DNA from: Nymphalis io
Taxonomy: Eukaryota > Arthropoda > Insecta > Lepidoptera > Nymphalidae
Assembly: GCF_905147045.1 (NCBI RefSeq)
Contig: NC_065899.1
Span: 4,104,501-4,168,500, forward strand
Length of the DNA stretch: 64,000 bases
Reading direction: 5' to 3'
Part shown: positions 23,616-36,626 of the stretch, piece by piece
Position numbering within the stretch: position 1 is the first letter of the stretch
Layout: each line of letters begins with the position of its first letter
The notes under the pieces: model-generated
The model's input: the letters and a program-made list of their open reading frames with translations, nothing else
What the model was told of the DNA's origin: nothing
The model's database searches: none
Program-made: the position numbers and the translations under genes

Positions 23616-24872
23616 CTCTTACATTTTACTCATAATACTTTACTTAAATTATACTATTTTAATACATATGTTATTAATGTTAAAAGTTTATACCTAAGAG
23701 TGATATTGTCACATCCGCAAACTTTCTTGTCGGGGGCGTGTATTTTAAGAGATATTGTACCAACAATCTATTATACAACATCCGACTCATAGTAACTTGC
23801 ATGTTTTAACAAACACCAATTAGGTGGATAATTGCTTTGAAAACATTTTAACCATTAGGCTGTATACGAGGCTTTATTTGCGCATGCTGTTGGCGTGCTT
23901 ATATTAAGTTTTTTAGATATGTCATCGTTGCCTTCTAAACATTAAATTGTGTACTTGTATTAACTTAAGTTTTAAGGCAAGGAATAAATATATAAGTGCA
24001 GGTGTTAGGTATACCCTTTTCCACAGTCCGTACACGACAACGTGTATGCAATCAAAATTTCGTGATTATCGATTGAGTAGTTAAGACGTCAAAGCGTAAT
24101 AAACAATCGCAACAAACTCAAAACTATAATATGAGTATGGATAAAACAAAATAAATATTAGTCATATTAATAATTACATTTTAAAAAAATGTTACTAATA
24201 TGCTATTATATACGAGTATATATAGCATATATACTTAGTAGACTCAAAGTACTTAAAAAAACATCATTTTACATTACATACACATACAAACTATGTCATT
24301 CATAGTCTACATTCAATCGATTCTAACTAAACGAAATTGACACTTCCTCCTTCCGGAGTCGTTGACACGTTTTTAAGTCCTTCCTCGTTTAGTCTGTGGT
24401 TAAATGTTTTTTAAAGAGGTTTATTTAAACTTTACCTTGACCTCTTTAGTACTGACCCTCGATCGCGGGGCCTTTTATTTAACATTATATTTTCTTTATT
24501 TGCTGTAAACAGCTGTAAAGATTACGTACAAAGTGGTACGGTCATTATAGAAAATTATGATATGAATAAAACCATAATATTATTTCCGATACTGGAACAG
24601 AATGAATTGAATAAATGGTAATGAACGTTTCTGGTGGTTAAACTGGGATAAAACGCTCCATAATATGAATATTTGATTGGTATGTAACATATAGTTGTCA
24701 AGTTCCAATACATTACACTTTAAAAGTTCTTCTCCGTCATTTATAAGGTATGTCATATGGTGGCTTCACTTTCAAACATGTAATAAGCCTGTCAGATTTT
24801 AAAGTACACAGCTGGACATAAGTATTTTCTTATTGGTGCTACCTACACCAATCCTATGAATCAAGCTGTTTT

Positions 24873-24929
24873 CCACTGACTTCAATAATCAGGTCGTCAG
24901 TTTCATGACCTGATTATTGAAGACAGTGG
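24873..24929. repeat. Hairpin-forming inverted repeat
   Basis: Two 23-nt arms (24873-24895 and 24907-24929) are reverse complements except for one position, separated by an 11-nt loop. The core of the left arm is CTTCAATAATCAGGTC. Pairing stops outside the arms. It could be the remnant of a small inverted-repeat element or a transcribed hairpin; nothing in the sequence decides between them. Confidence 0.7.
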
Positions 24930-25198
24930 GGCGTCATGTGCTCATTTTTCCGAATCCATTCAATGATTTTTTCCTTTCAGTTATCAGTCTATCATAAAAC
25001 GTGGTCTGTCCATTGCCACTACAGCTTATTAACTCAGCGTAATATATCAGCTTAAATAAAATAAAAAAATCATAACACAACAATGCCTATAAATTTCATA
25101 TTTTGTGATTTTATTTTTTGTCACTAAGCCCACATGAACTACTGCACCAATTATCAAATCCTAGCATAGCTAAGGATTATCAACGAAATAGTTCAGAA

Positions 25199-25466
25199 CT
25201 AGTAACAGCCTGTGTATGTCCCATTGCTGGGCTAAGGCCTCCTCTCCCTTTTTGAGGAGACGGTTTTGGAGCTTATTCCACCACGCTGCTCCAATGCGGG
25301 TTGGTGGAATACACATGTGGCTGAATTTCAGTGAAATTAGACAAATGCAGGTTTCCTCACGATGTTTTTTTGCTTCACCGTCAAACACTAGATGAATTAT
25401 AATCACAAATTAAGCACATGAAAATTCAATGATGCTCTTACCACTGAGCCATCTTGGCTTTCAGAA
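25199..25466 (-). mobile_element. Family B SINE with target-site duplication
   Basis: About 268 bp from AGTAACAGCCTGTGTATGTC to GAGCCATCTTGGCTTTC, flanked by the perfect 13-bp repeat AAATAGTTCAGAA at 25186-25198 and 25467-25479. The body is close to the 16.3-kb copy. The tRNA-like head has lost about 40 bp including its B box (AATGATGCTCTTACCACTGAG), so this copy cannot have a normal polymerase III promoter now. Confidence 0.85.
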
Positions 25467-26025
25467 AAATAGTTCAGAAGTAACAAGATAATTAAAAGAT
25501 ATACCAACGTTCATAAAGATAGATTTACCGTGATAAGTACGTATATTTTGCTACGATCAAATGTACTCATTTCATACAGTAATAATATATGAAAAGAGTT
25601 TTTAGACGAATTCCTACAACTCGAATAGCATTAAAATATAATAGCATACCAAAGTAATGAGCGAAGAATAAAAGAAGAATGGATACGTAGCCGAACGCTC
25701 AAAGAGTAAGTGCTTACCTTTCCTTACAACATTAATAAAAGGACGTCAACACTGACGTCTTATTCCAGGTTTATTGCCTACAACAAAGTCTTAAGAACAT
25801 TCAACAATTCTGACAATTTATGCTCAGACGTTAAAAGACGGCATGAAATACAACTTGAAAATGTTTAGATTTAAAAGAGCGAATTAAAAGGAAATCGCGT
25901 TGTACAATATTTTAATAATATTCATGTTGTTTTTGACTACAACTTGACTAATGGTTGTCCCCACTCGAAGGACAAGCTTTACGTTTATCATATAATTTGT
26001 CAAAAGTCAAATGATAACCACATAC

Positions 26026-26048
26026 ATATATATATATATATATATATA

Positions 26049-26099
<51 letters not shown>

Positions 26100-26108
26100 A
26101 TATATATG
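26026..26108. repeat. Imperfect (TA)n microsatellite
   Basis: About 80 bp of TA repeats interrupted by TC near 26050 and by TGTATG near 26092. Confidence 0.95.
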
Positions 26109-27594
26109 TAGGTGAAGTTCACTGCATAAAAATTCCTATAAAAAATCCAAAAATCACATTAACTATAATACATTTTTAGAGAAAAGGAGACGTTATATAG
26201 TGTCATTTATGCTCAAAGACACGGCATGCAAAAAATTTAAAAATCTTATACCCCCATATGCGGTCAAAAATAAATATTTCCACTTGTTTTTTTTAATAGC
26301 GGAGTATACTTATAACAAATTATTGAGGACACACTAATAATAATATACGGAAATACTTTGTCTTCAATAACATTGCAATATTAATGAAATAATGACGCAA
26401 GCTTGTGATTGATTTGATCACGCCTATCCTAGCTCAGGTCAAGATCGTCAAACGTCTTAAATCCTAATCATCTCCACTTTCAATTTTATATCTTTGAATT
26501 AAATACTATTTTATATTATCACAATATATCACACGTGTTCAGTTATATAATACTTGCTTAACAATATGATGTCAAAACGATATTTTTGTAAACAAACTAT
26601 GTTGAAACACATTACATACAATTTTAAATAATTTATCTTACTTTGAATTGACAAATGATAGTTTGTTATAAACAAACGTATAATGAAATGTATATAAACG
26701 GTACTACTTATAAATAATATAAAGGGACTGGGAAAATACCTCACATTGAATATAGAAAACTATTTCGATCTAATTCAAACCCACCAATGAGGGTTATATG
26801 TATATTAGTCAGGTTTTTTCAGGTTAGTTCAGGTTTCACGGGTTATCTTCCTCCAACCACTAAGCTCAAGACGAACAACAAAACGAATTTAGCATATAAA
26901 AAATTTTGCTTGCTCAGATTTGAAGCCGCAATTTTCCGGGCACAGTTTTATAGATTAACATTTGAATATATTTTTGTATGATTCACATTATAAATAATCA
27001 TTAAGGAAAATGATATTTTTGGATTCATTCAAATTCAAAATTGTAATATTAGATTATTCCTTACGGTCAATGCGCTTCTTTGAATTTCATACAATTATAT
27101 CAAGGATAAGATTTTGTCACATACTATGATGATATTATGATGTCACTGTTCTAAGAAGCAACTTATTGGAGGATATCAGATAATTATAATCTAGCGATGA
27201 CAGTTATTACAACCTCTTTGTTCGTAACTTGCTAAATTTATTAATAGTTATCATACATTTCTAGGAAAAGTGTTATGATATTGCAATAAGAGACAACGCG
27301 AAATGCCATGTACACGCTATATTCCATTATACGTGAAAATTATAGTCTTGACTAAGGTCACGGATTCTAAAGTTAAATGAATACGAGTAATTATTTTTTG
27401 TATGTTCATATATAATTTTGTGTTCTAGAGATTTTGAGATTTTAGTGGATTAAAATCAAAGCTCTTTTTTGCTTCTTCTTTTTTTTGCAAAAAGAAACGT
27501 TCTTCTCGTCGTCACCTATAATATATAGACAGATTGGTGCTGTGGGAAATTATTTCTTACATCGTGTACCACCAACCTTTGGATATCAGATGTA

Positions 27595-27881
27595 TTTTTT
27601 TTATAGAATAGAAAGGCGGACGAGCATATGGGCCACCTGATGGTAAGTAGTCACCAAACGCCCTTAGACATTGGTATTGTAAGAAATGTCAACCATCGCT
27701 TACATAGTCAATGCGAATGCCTTGGAAACTAAGATTTTATGTCCCTTGTGCCTGTAATTACACTGGCTCACTCACCCTTCAAACTGGAACACAACAATAA
27801 CAAGTACTGCTGTTTTGCAGTAGAATATCTGATGAGTGGGTGGTACCTACCCAGACGAGCTTGCACAAAGCGCTACCACCA
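27595..27881 (+). mobile_element. Family A short interspersed element, near full length
   Basis: Begins with a T run and ATAGAATAG (complement of CTATTCTATAAA), then GGGCCACCTGATGGTAAGTA, the CTGGCTCACTCACCCTTCAA and ATATCTGATGAGTGGGTGG blocks, and ends GAGCTTGCACAAAGCGCTACC. It is the plus-strand counterpart of the 57.5-kb copy. CTGATGGTAAGTA at about 27637 is a good splice-donor consensus. Confidence 0.8.
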
Positions 27882-28514
27882 TTAAATATAAATACATTTT
27901 ACAATTAAACAGTGTCCACTCCACTAAATACTGTAAAAATATATTTTTAAGAATAGTTATCGAATACACGTGATGTTGATTGTCACAAACATGTCCGTCT
28001 GTATGTATACATACATACATGAAAGTCATTCAACTCCATCTGGTCCACATTTGCTTAGCCTTGGCTAGCCGTTATCACAACGTTACCCACTTAGGTCTTG
28101 AAAATACAATCAGATGTCACACTTATTGCCTAATGCAAGTCACTCGAACCTAACAGCTGAACTCGATAACCTTGAAAACTGTTTATACCTACATATTGAA
28201 ATAATTACTTCGAAATATCACAAGTGTTTTTAAATCAGAGTTTCATGCCTTATTATATATTTAATTTATTATAAGCCATTTTTTTATTAAAATTGAGTTC
28301 ATCGGTAAGAAATCTTAGTATGTAAAGTAAATAAGATAATTTGTTAATATATCATAAAATTATTGCACACAAAAATAATGAAAAACAATATAACAAAAAT
28401 ATGCAGTTCCTAAACGGTAGGTAACGACAAAAAGCGGTTATTACTTAAAAGCTTATTTCTTCCAGATACCTATAAGAAGTTATTAGAAGAAAGGTAGAGT
28501 AAAATATTGCTACA

Positions 28515-28690
28515 GAATCATTTTTTCGCTCGCTCTCATTTCAAAGAAAAAATAGCCTATGTTCATGGGGTTCAAGCTTACTTGATACCATTAGTTTTAT
28601 CAAAATCGGTTTAGTGGATTAGCCATTGAAGCATTACAGACAGAGTTACTTTCGCTACAATATAAGTACACGTCAGTGAGTACATTTTGT
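28515..28690 (+). mobile_element. Unclassified interspersed repeat, family F
   Basis: Contains AATAGCCTATGTTCATGGGG, TTTATCAAAATCGGTTTAGT and ATTACAGACAGAGTTACTTTC. It shares with 34120-34325 the order GCCTATGTT, AAAATCGGTTT and then a terminal ACA-rich part. The class is unknown. Confidence 0.45.
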
Positions 28691-29138
28691 TTGTTTACCT
28701 ATTAAACACGTTTGTATGTGCACCACGCGGTAAATACGTGGTAGATATATGGAATGGTGATGGTAATTATAGTTTTAATAAAAATATATAATTCTTATTC
28801 TTATAAATAAATTGCTACGAATAAATTATTTTCAGTCACTGGCAAAGTAACTGGCAAAGCGGATCGAATTAGTTTTTCTTAAATAAATGAAGAAATATAC
28901 TGTTATATTATTCTTTTATAAATTACAAAATAGATAAATTAAAATAGCGTAGAACGAAAAGCAATGTATGTATGTACATAGTGACGCATGCGTCAACAAG
29001 ACCTACAAACTGCTGTACCCAACCCGATCCAAACCGTTAGCTCTTCAATAGACGATTTCCACTTCAAATATCTGCATCGTAGTAACAACACTAGAAATGT
29101 AAAGATTTTTTTATCTATTTTACTGGTATGTGCATATG

Positions 29139-29140
<2 letters not shown>

Positions 29141-29174
<34 letters not shown>

Positions 29175-29191
29175 GGTATATATATATATAT
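29141..29191. repeat. (TA)n microsatellite with TTCGG interruptions
   Basis: Two TA tracts each followed by ATTCGGTA, suggesting a small local duplication. Confidence 0.9.
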
Positions 29192-32100
29192 TCGGTAGAA
29201 CAAATTTCTATATATATTTGATCAAATCCTGTATGAATTTGATTGCCTATTGATAAATAATCAGTATAAGTCTGTTTTAAAAACGGTTATCTCATTTAAA
29301 ATAAATTTAATTTAAAAGAGTTTTGTAGAAAAGTTGTGAGGGGTCAATTTAGTCATTGTAGTTTCGAAAAATGTTATTTACAAAATTGTAAAAATGACAA
29401 ATTAAATCTTCAAATAAAAGTTACTTGCTTTTTAAAAATCGACCTTAAATCTAATAAATAACAGATTTATTAATGTTTTATAAATATACTATAAAACTGC
29501 TAGCAAATTTTGTTATGTAAACGTATTGATTGAAATATATATACATTTAAACGCTTCCAAACTGATTTAACGGCAAGTACATATAGAAATATTTATATGA
29601 ACGTTAAAAATTAAAATCCAAAAAACGATTCCATTTACTTACCTATATTAAGAGTATATCCAAAGTAAAACAATGTTAGTAAAAATATGCAAAACTGAAT
29701 GTTTTCTCGGTTTATCTGACATTGTATAAGTGCTAAAACTTGATACATTAGTAAATCTGGCATCCCGACGGTTGTGTCTGTTTGTACGAACAATTACATA
29801 TACGAGGCGCCAGTCGACAAATATAACTGCGGTATATATGTATTGATGAAGCATGTTGTCCCCTACTAATGTCTACTTTGGACTGGTTGTGTGATTCGTT
29901 TAGGGTAACTACACACAAAGCGATTCAACGTCGACCAAAACGATATTGCAAGAAATGAATTTGTCATAACAAAATATGTTTTCACTTGATATTTATTTAT
30001 ATCACATGGTAAGACGGTATATCTTATCTAAGAACGTGACAATATTTCCAATATAAATACGATTATCGATTTCTGTATGCGTTTTATCACGTCTCGTAGT
30101 TGTTAATGAAACTAAAGCCACTTTAAAATGCAAGACACTAGACGCAATATTGATATAGCAATAAAATGGTTATTATTTATTACACGCATGTACGATCGAT
30201 AGCAATAACGAGCAATTATTAATTTATTGATCGTGGCACACATCAATAAATTTATTTCAAATAGAATTATTTATATTTAAAATTAAGTTCATTTTTTTTA
30301 AATAAAATAACTGTAGCGTTCGTGTAGTTAATCATGCTAATATCTTAAAGTATTAACTTATTTACTGTGGAAAAATTTTACAATATATAACTGTACGGTT
30401 AAGAGGAAAAAAGACAATATTGGCATCAAACATCAAAGAATATAGCAAACAGGTTTTATAATAAATGTATAATCCAAATTTAACGCAGATGAAAATAAAT
30501 ATTTAACAGTATTGCATTTGTGATTATAAAAATTTACATCATATTTACATCATGCATTATTTAAAAAAATATGCACGTGTATCCTTATTTAATACACAAA
30601 TATATAAAAAATTAATAAAAAAAATATTTTTTAATTACTTCAATACGTACAATTCAAAATTTTGTCAATAATTTTTCGACTAATCGAAAAATGTATTTTA
30701 GGGTACAACTGAGCACGGCGTTTTTAATTAAAACGCCGACATTGATGAATCGCGACATGTGTATCTTACCTTACAAGTCAAAACCCGATAATGGGTGTAC
30801 AAGATCGTACATAAGGTTTTAAGGAACGCTACGGGCGAAGATGACCTGAAAGTTAGTATGATACTTTATAGTACACAGAAAACTCTTAATACTTTCGCCT
30901 CAACCTGTTATTACAAGTATTTCTTGTTGTTTTAAACAACTTCATTTTTGTGTTCCGTTTCTTAGTTAGCATAATCAACGCGCATTGCATAGTCATTGTA
31001 AACTAACAGTAATTATCTATTAGGAGTGAAGACCGTCTGGTATGCGGATTGGTTTACGTAACCACCATTTGCCATTTGCATTTTTATGTTTCATTTTCTT
31101 AGCATTCTTAATTTTCATTTCTGTCACATATATAAAAATATCCTCAATAATAAATGTATCTTAATCTTATAATACATATATAGTTTTAACAGTAAATAGA
31201 AATAATCAGGAAAACCATCATAAGGCAAATTATATTTGGAAATGATTTTTACGAAATTATAAATAAATATAACTCTTTGATAATCGTTCAATAATAATAT
31301 ATAACGCTATAACGCATTGATACTTAGAGCATTTTAATACAACTTTTATCATTTTTATCATCCGACATATAACGATATAATAACGAACGATACGCTCCTT
31401 TTATCAATCATGGCGCCAATACGCATTATCAACACTGCAGCCGTGAGACCATACGTAGCAATAAGTTCATTTTTTTTTAATTGTTTATACTCATTAAAAT
31501 GAATCACTGATCAGATTTCGATGGCGCCAGCCAATCGATATCTAGGACTAGCTAAGTGTTTTGGAGATATTAATGTGCACAAGTATGCAAAAACGGCAGT
31601 CTCTATTCTTTCGCCGGTAACCCGACATGACCAATAAGCGATCAGGCGCAAAACCAGTGATAGTAACTAGTCGATCCTCATAAAATTAATTTTGGATTTT
31701 TCCGCACGGTTATAAGTAATCTACGAACATAAAAATATTCTGCCTACAATTCTACTCTTAAAAAAACACTTAAATGAACAATGTCAGCAAGTTGGTACTT
31801 TCGCCTATTAAGTTGGTACACCTTAAGGCACAAGACCTTATGAACAGCTTCACGTGCTTTTCGAGACTCGAGTTTAACTTCCTGAATCCGGATTGTTACT
31901 GATATTTTCTTGACAAGAAAAATATTTATTGATATTTTGTAGTCTTTTAAGATATATTTTATAATTTTTTTCGTTTCTTATTTTAAAATATAATACTAAA
32001 GCTAATGATAAAATCAATTTGAATCTTTTACTAAAAGGTAATGCTAATTAGAAAAATTATGTTATTTTGTAATAAATATTGAAAAAAAACAATCGGCATT

Positions 32101-32659
32101 CTTCTGAATGGACCACAAATTCAAATCGCAGGGCTATGATTAATCAGAAATGTATACTTTTTCTAATTTTTACTACTTTTCAACAGGTTTTCATAAATTC
32201 ACAAAAAATATATTATTATATATATTTTATTTTATATATTATATAATATTGAAATTCTGACAAGACCTCTGTCGAGTATGCTTCTAATAATTATTTCATA
32301 ACATACAAAACGTTTAAACACTGATATAATTAATGATATTATTAAAGTAAGAATAATCGTAATAGAATTACTAATCAAGAATACCATATGTAGTATGACG
32401 ACATTGACTGTCATATGACCAACCATTGAAAGTTCAACGACCTTTTATGTGTCCAAATTGCAAAGTGTACTGAGATTAATACACAACTAGAACTTTTTAT
32501 ATTAAAATATATATTCACATTATATTTAATGTGAACAACGTCAATCTTGCCACATTCGGGTATCACTATGCTATTGTAAATTTGCTTATAATAAACAGTT
32601 TTGTAATATTTTGATAGGAATCTATGTTGTGTGGACGAACTTGCACTGTAACTGTGTGG

Positions 32660-32720
32660 TGGAATAAAAAAAATAGAGACCTTTGCCCAACAATGGGATA
32701 TCTACAGACTACTGCTTAAC
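32660..32720 (+). mobile_element. Family B-related SINE end fragment
   Basis: TGTGGTGGAATAAAAAAAAT followed by CCTTTGCCCAACAATGGGAT and ATCTACAGACT matches the family B body end on the plus strand, truncated on its head side. Confidence 0.5.
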
Positions 32721-33456
32721 TTATGTTGTGTTAATATAACTAGTGATAATTAAAATCAAAGGTATAAATGAAAGCTCTTAAAAGATATCTATGACAATAT
32801 GTTAAAGAAATTAATACTGGTCTCGTAAAAATTGTATTATTTATAATTTACTCCAAAATGGCACCATCTATTCGTTATTATTCCATTGCCCAACATCAAT
32901 ATTCTCTGTTATGGATTCTAAATTGGTAATTGGCGGTGTATTGTCACTGTAAGAAATGGTTTAAAGTTCTTGTAATGACGAAAATGAGAGGCGAAGTACA
33001 AATGATTGTATAAAATTTCCTGCCATCTTGTTTAAAAAAAATCGACCGGAAATAAGTTATCACAATATCTAGCTCATGGAGGTAAAGATTAAACGATCAT
33101 TACATATTAATACTTAAGTATAAGGGTGCATGATAACATATAAGTAGAGCGTATGAGCGATATATTATCAAATGCTGATACCGCATTTGATGTAATTTAG
33201 AATATTGTTAATCCAAAAAAGCTGATGTAGAGTTTATCGTTAATCTTTTCCGGCTTACTATATTCTAAAAATAAATTTTTGCATCGATGGCTTTCATATT
33301 ATTTAGTATAATAAGTGATTATTATAAATCGACAAAATTATAATCTAATATACGGCGCTAGTTAATCCATTTAAAAAAAAGAGTAATAACAATTTCAATT
33401 TGTAAGGAATTTCTAATTTACCCTTTCAAGTAAGCATAATGCTTGCAATGTATGTA

Positions 33457-33565
33457 GACGACAATATAGCTCAAGGGAACAGAATCGAACCTGTGACTTT
33501 TACATCGCTAGACAGCCTGTCAAACATTGCACTATTGACGCTTCAAAATACAATTGGGTTAAGGC
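33457..33565 (+). mobile_element. Family C SINE
   Basis: CGACAATATAGCTCAAGGGA, ACAGAATCGAACCTGTGACT, TTTACATCGCTAGACAGCC and GCACTATTGACGCTTCAAAA define this copy. The complement of AATCGAACCT is a B-box-like AGGTTCGATT, pointing to a tRNA-derived head. Confidence 0.6.
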
Positions 33566-34119
33566 CACTCACCCACAAGATTATTCTATATCGTAAATAA
33601 TATCTAAATTTCCTTGGATTCAAATATTACAATGATTCTTGGAATCCGTTTTCGTTCGATACAATTATATCTTTCGATATAATTATTCCATTTATTAAAA
33701 ATATCATGACTTCATTCGTAAATCCTAATAAGTCTGAGTAATTACCAAGTGAGTCATATAAAAAGTTTCATGATAATCATTGAATTGAATAGATGAATGC
33801 GTTGGCAAATTGCGCTGAAGTCAGTAAATATTTTAAGAAGTGAATTTATTGTAACCAATTGCTTTCAAAACTTCTTGATGTACAACTCATATAAAGCACA
33901 CTGCTGGTGTATTTCCTTGTGATTGTGTACGTGGAGTTTAGCTCTCCAGGTTACTACAGGAACATACAAGGTGATAAGTTTTTCTGATCGATGTGAACTT
34001 ATCAAATTGGTCTGCGTAGTTCCAGTACTTTGTGAAATACCTGACGCCAATTTCCTTAGTACTGTATTCACCGGTGGATTAGATTTACACTTCTATACAG
34101 TTAGATGCCAAAATATATA

Positions 34120-34325
34120 GTGCTAGCGGCCCACCCCGACTTCGTCCGGGTTAAACATTTTTTTTATATATTGGGTTACATTATATTTTTCAAAATAATT
34201 TACAGCCTATGTTACTCGCTGATAATGAAGCTTTCTGTAGGTGAAAGAATTTTTAAAATCGGTTTGATAGTTTATGAGCTTATCCATTACATACAAAAAA
34301 TAAAAACTTAACTCTTTATAATAGT
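34120..34325 (+). mobile_element. Unclassified interspersed repeat, family F
   Basis: CTAGCGGCCCACCCCGACTT, CGTCCGGGTTAAAC, CAGCCTATGTTACTCGCTGA, GTGAAAGAATTTTTAAAATC and GGTTTGATAGTTTATGAGC form a pattern I recall as widespread in Lepidoptera. It has no protein and no clear terminal repeats. The short open frames across it are by-products. Confidence 0.5.
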
Positions 34326-36626
34326 TGGATAGATTTAACAGACGACAGACGACTTAGGAGATTAGTCATATATATAAAAAATAAACTCTATAGATAATTT
34401 TGTAATGATAACATTTGCAGTTTCCTAAAGTTATATTAATGAATATTTCTCCAAAGTATATGCTGAACTTCGGACTATAGTCGTATGTATTATAGGAATG
34501 TCGAACGTTTTCCTTAAGCAGCGAACAAGGACGATGCTATAAAAATCGAAGTATTTGTCATTTTGTTTGATTTTCTTGCTACTTACATTTATAATAAAGT
34601 TACACAAACTAATAAAATAACATAAATTAATAATTTGTATTATAATAAAGTGAGAGTAAATTTACTAAAATGTACAATTCCACAGGATACGATGGTATAA
34701 CAATGGACTCATCATAAAGTTGATAAATAAAAATAAATTATTTTTGTGATTTCAAAAAATTCGTATAGAAAATAAATTAAATTCATAAAATAGAACAAAT
34801 ATTTTCAAAAAAGAAATGGTAATATTAGCATCTCGACTTAAGTCTCTCAAAGTAAAGTATTGTTTTTATATTTTCCTTAATATATATAACATCAATATAT
34901 TATTACATAACAAATATCATATTCATATATTCTCCGGAAAATTATCATATACAGTAATACTGTTTCTAAAATATTATTATACAATGTTAAATTAAACTTG
35001 ATATTATGTTTATTATAGTGCTTAAAAATTCTACTATTTAACAAAACAATTTGCCCATAAGGAAGCTAAATCCCTTATCAAAATAGCTTAGTCATAGCCA
35101 TTGCTCACTGCTGTTCGGAAAACTGTAATCTTATTAGCATGTGGGCCTGATTATTGCTGAAGTGTTTTGCTTGTTATGAGGTCAAGAGCGGACCGCTGGA
35201 GGTCTAGGAGTTTGTTTGTGAGAAAATATAATGCAGCGAAGCTTCGACATTTTAATTTATTGGCTTTGTTTTTATTCATAACTTTTTTTTTCTTTTTTCG
35301 TCTTCTGTTTTTACTGATTTGGTTAACTTTTTTTTAATTGTATTAAATAACTGAATCGATTTCGATACAAAAAGATGATTTTGCTCGTGAGTAAATTATA
35401 ACGCAGTTTGTGTAATCGAAATCGGCTACCACGTTATTGAGAAATAAAATACATTGATGGCTGTCTAGGAAACATGTTTTTTTTTCAGATTTTCTGTATA
35501 TCCCATATACATCCCATATATACAATTAAAAAGAAATTAAAAAATATATAAATAATAAAAGAAAAGACGTCATACGTATATCCTCCTACTTTTGTGATAT
35601 CGATTTAAAAGGCAAACGATTTTTGTTTACAACAATGTAGAAGATAAAATTTACAAAATAAGTAATTAGTTAAAGTATCCACGACATAATATTCTATCTA
35701 CGGATGAAACTATTTTTTTAATTTATTATTTATCTATTATCTTTTTTTATTTATCCGTTAGTAAACAAGTTATCACAAACATCACTGCTCGCTAAAAAAT
35801 CTCTATACATATAAGTAATACTCAACGACTATTTGCAGAGTGCATACCTTAGCAACGCTGCAAAACCACTCTGTAAACACACATACAAACAAACGGTACA
35901 ATCAACTACATAAGTGCATCCGTTTTAGGCGACCTCAAAAATGAGAACTAGTGTATATGCTTATAATTTAGAACGAACAACCCACGATTTTGCGTGAAAT
36001 TCCATACAAAGAGTATTTAAGGTCGGGGGATATAATTCCGCTTTGAGTTTACGAAACTACCCCAGTACTAGAGCTTTACTACTGTATAAATTTTAAGTTG
36101 AAAATCTGTTTATTAATTATTATAAAACAATACAACAATATTCCAAAACAGCTGACGATATAAAAATCTGTAAAATGTTTTACGCGCTGTACTTACTTAA
36201 CATTCTCGTTAGACGTTGAACATTAACAGCTGTACAAGCGCTTTAAGCGTTACCATGTCACCAGTCCACCTGCGAACCTCAAGCTTCAGGACTAAAGGGA
36301 TTGAAACGATTTAAAGCTTACGCCTAATTAATTAGGAATATTGTTGAATGTTGATAATAACTGATATTCGTTTCATACAAGGTTTAAATGAAATTTATAT
36401 ATGTATAAGTGATTAATTAGTGGTTAGATTATAATCTGTGTAAGAGAAAAACTACTAGTGTTCAACTGAAGACTACTAAACTTACTAAACTTAGTAACTT
36501 CTGCATTATAAGCTAAAGATACTTACTAATTGATAGTTAAGTCATCTTATAAAATAACGAACCTCGAATAATGTGTACTTTGATTTTTATCAGTTTATTA
36601 TAATTGTAAAAGTTATATTAAGACTC

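Larger units (their letters stand above)
21761..36612. other. Upstream flank of the FGF gene, first part
   Basis: I see no coding exon with splice sites and family resemblance here. Besides the elements listed separately, the stretch is A+T-rich unique-looking sequence. A GC-rich patch at 21840-21905 adjoins the promoter region. A 23-bp-arm hairpin sits at 24873-24929. Confidence 0.4.
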
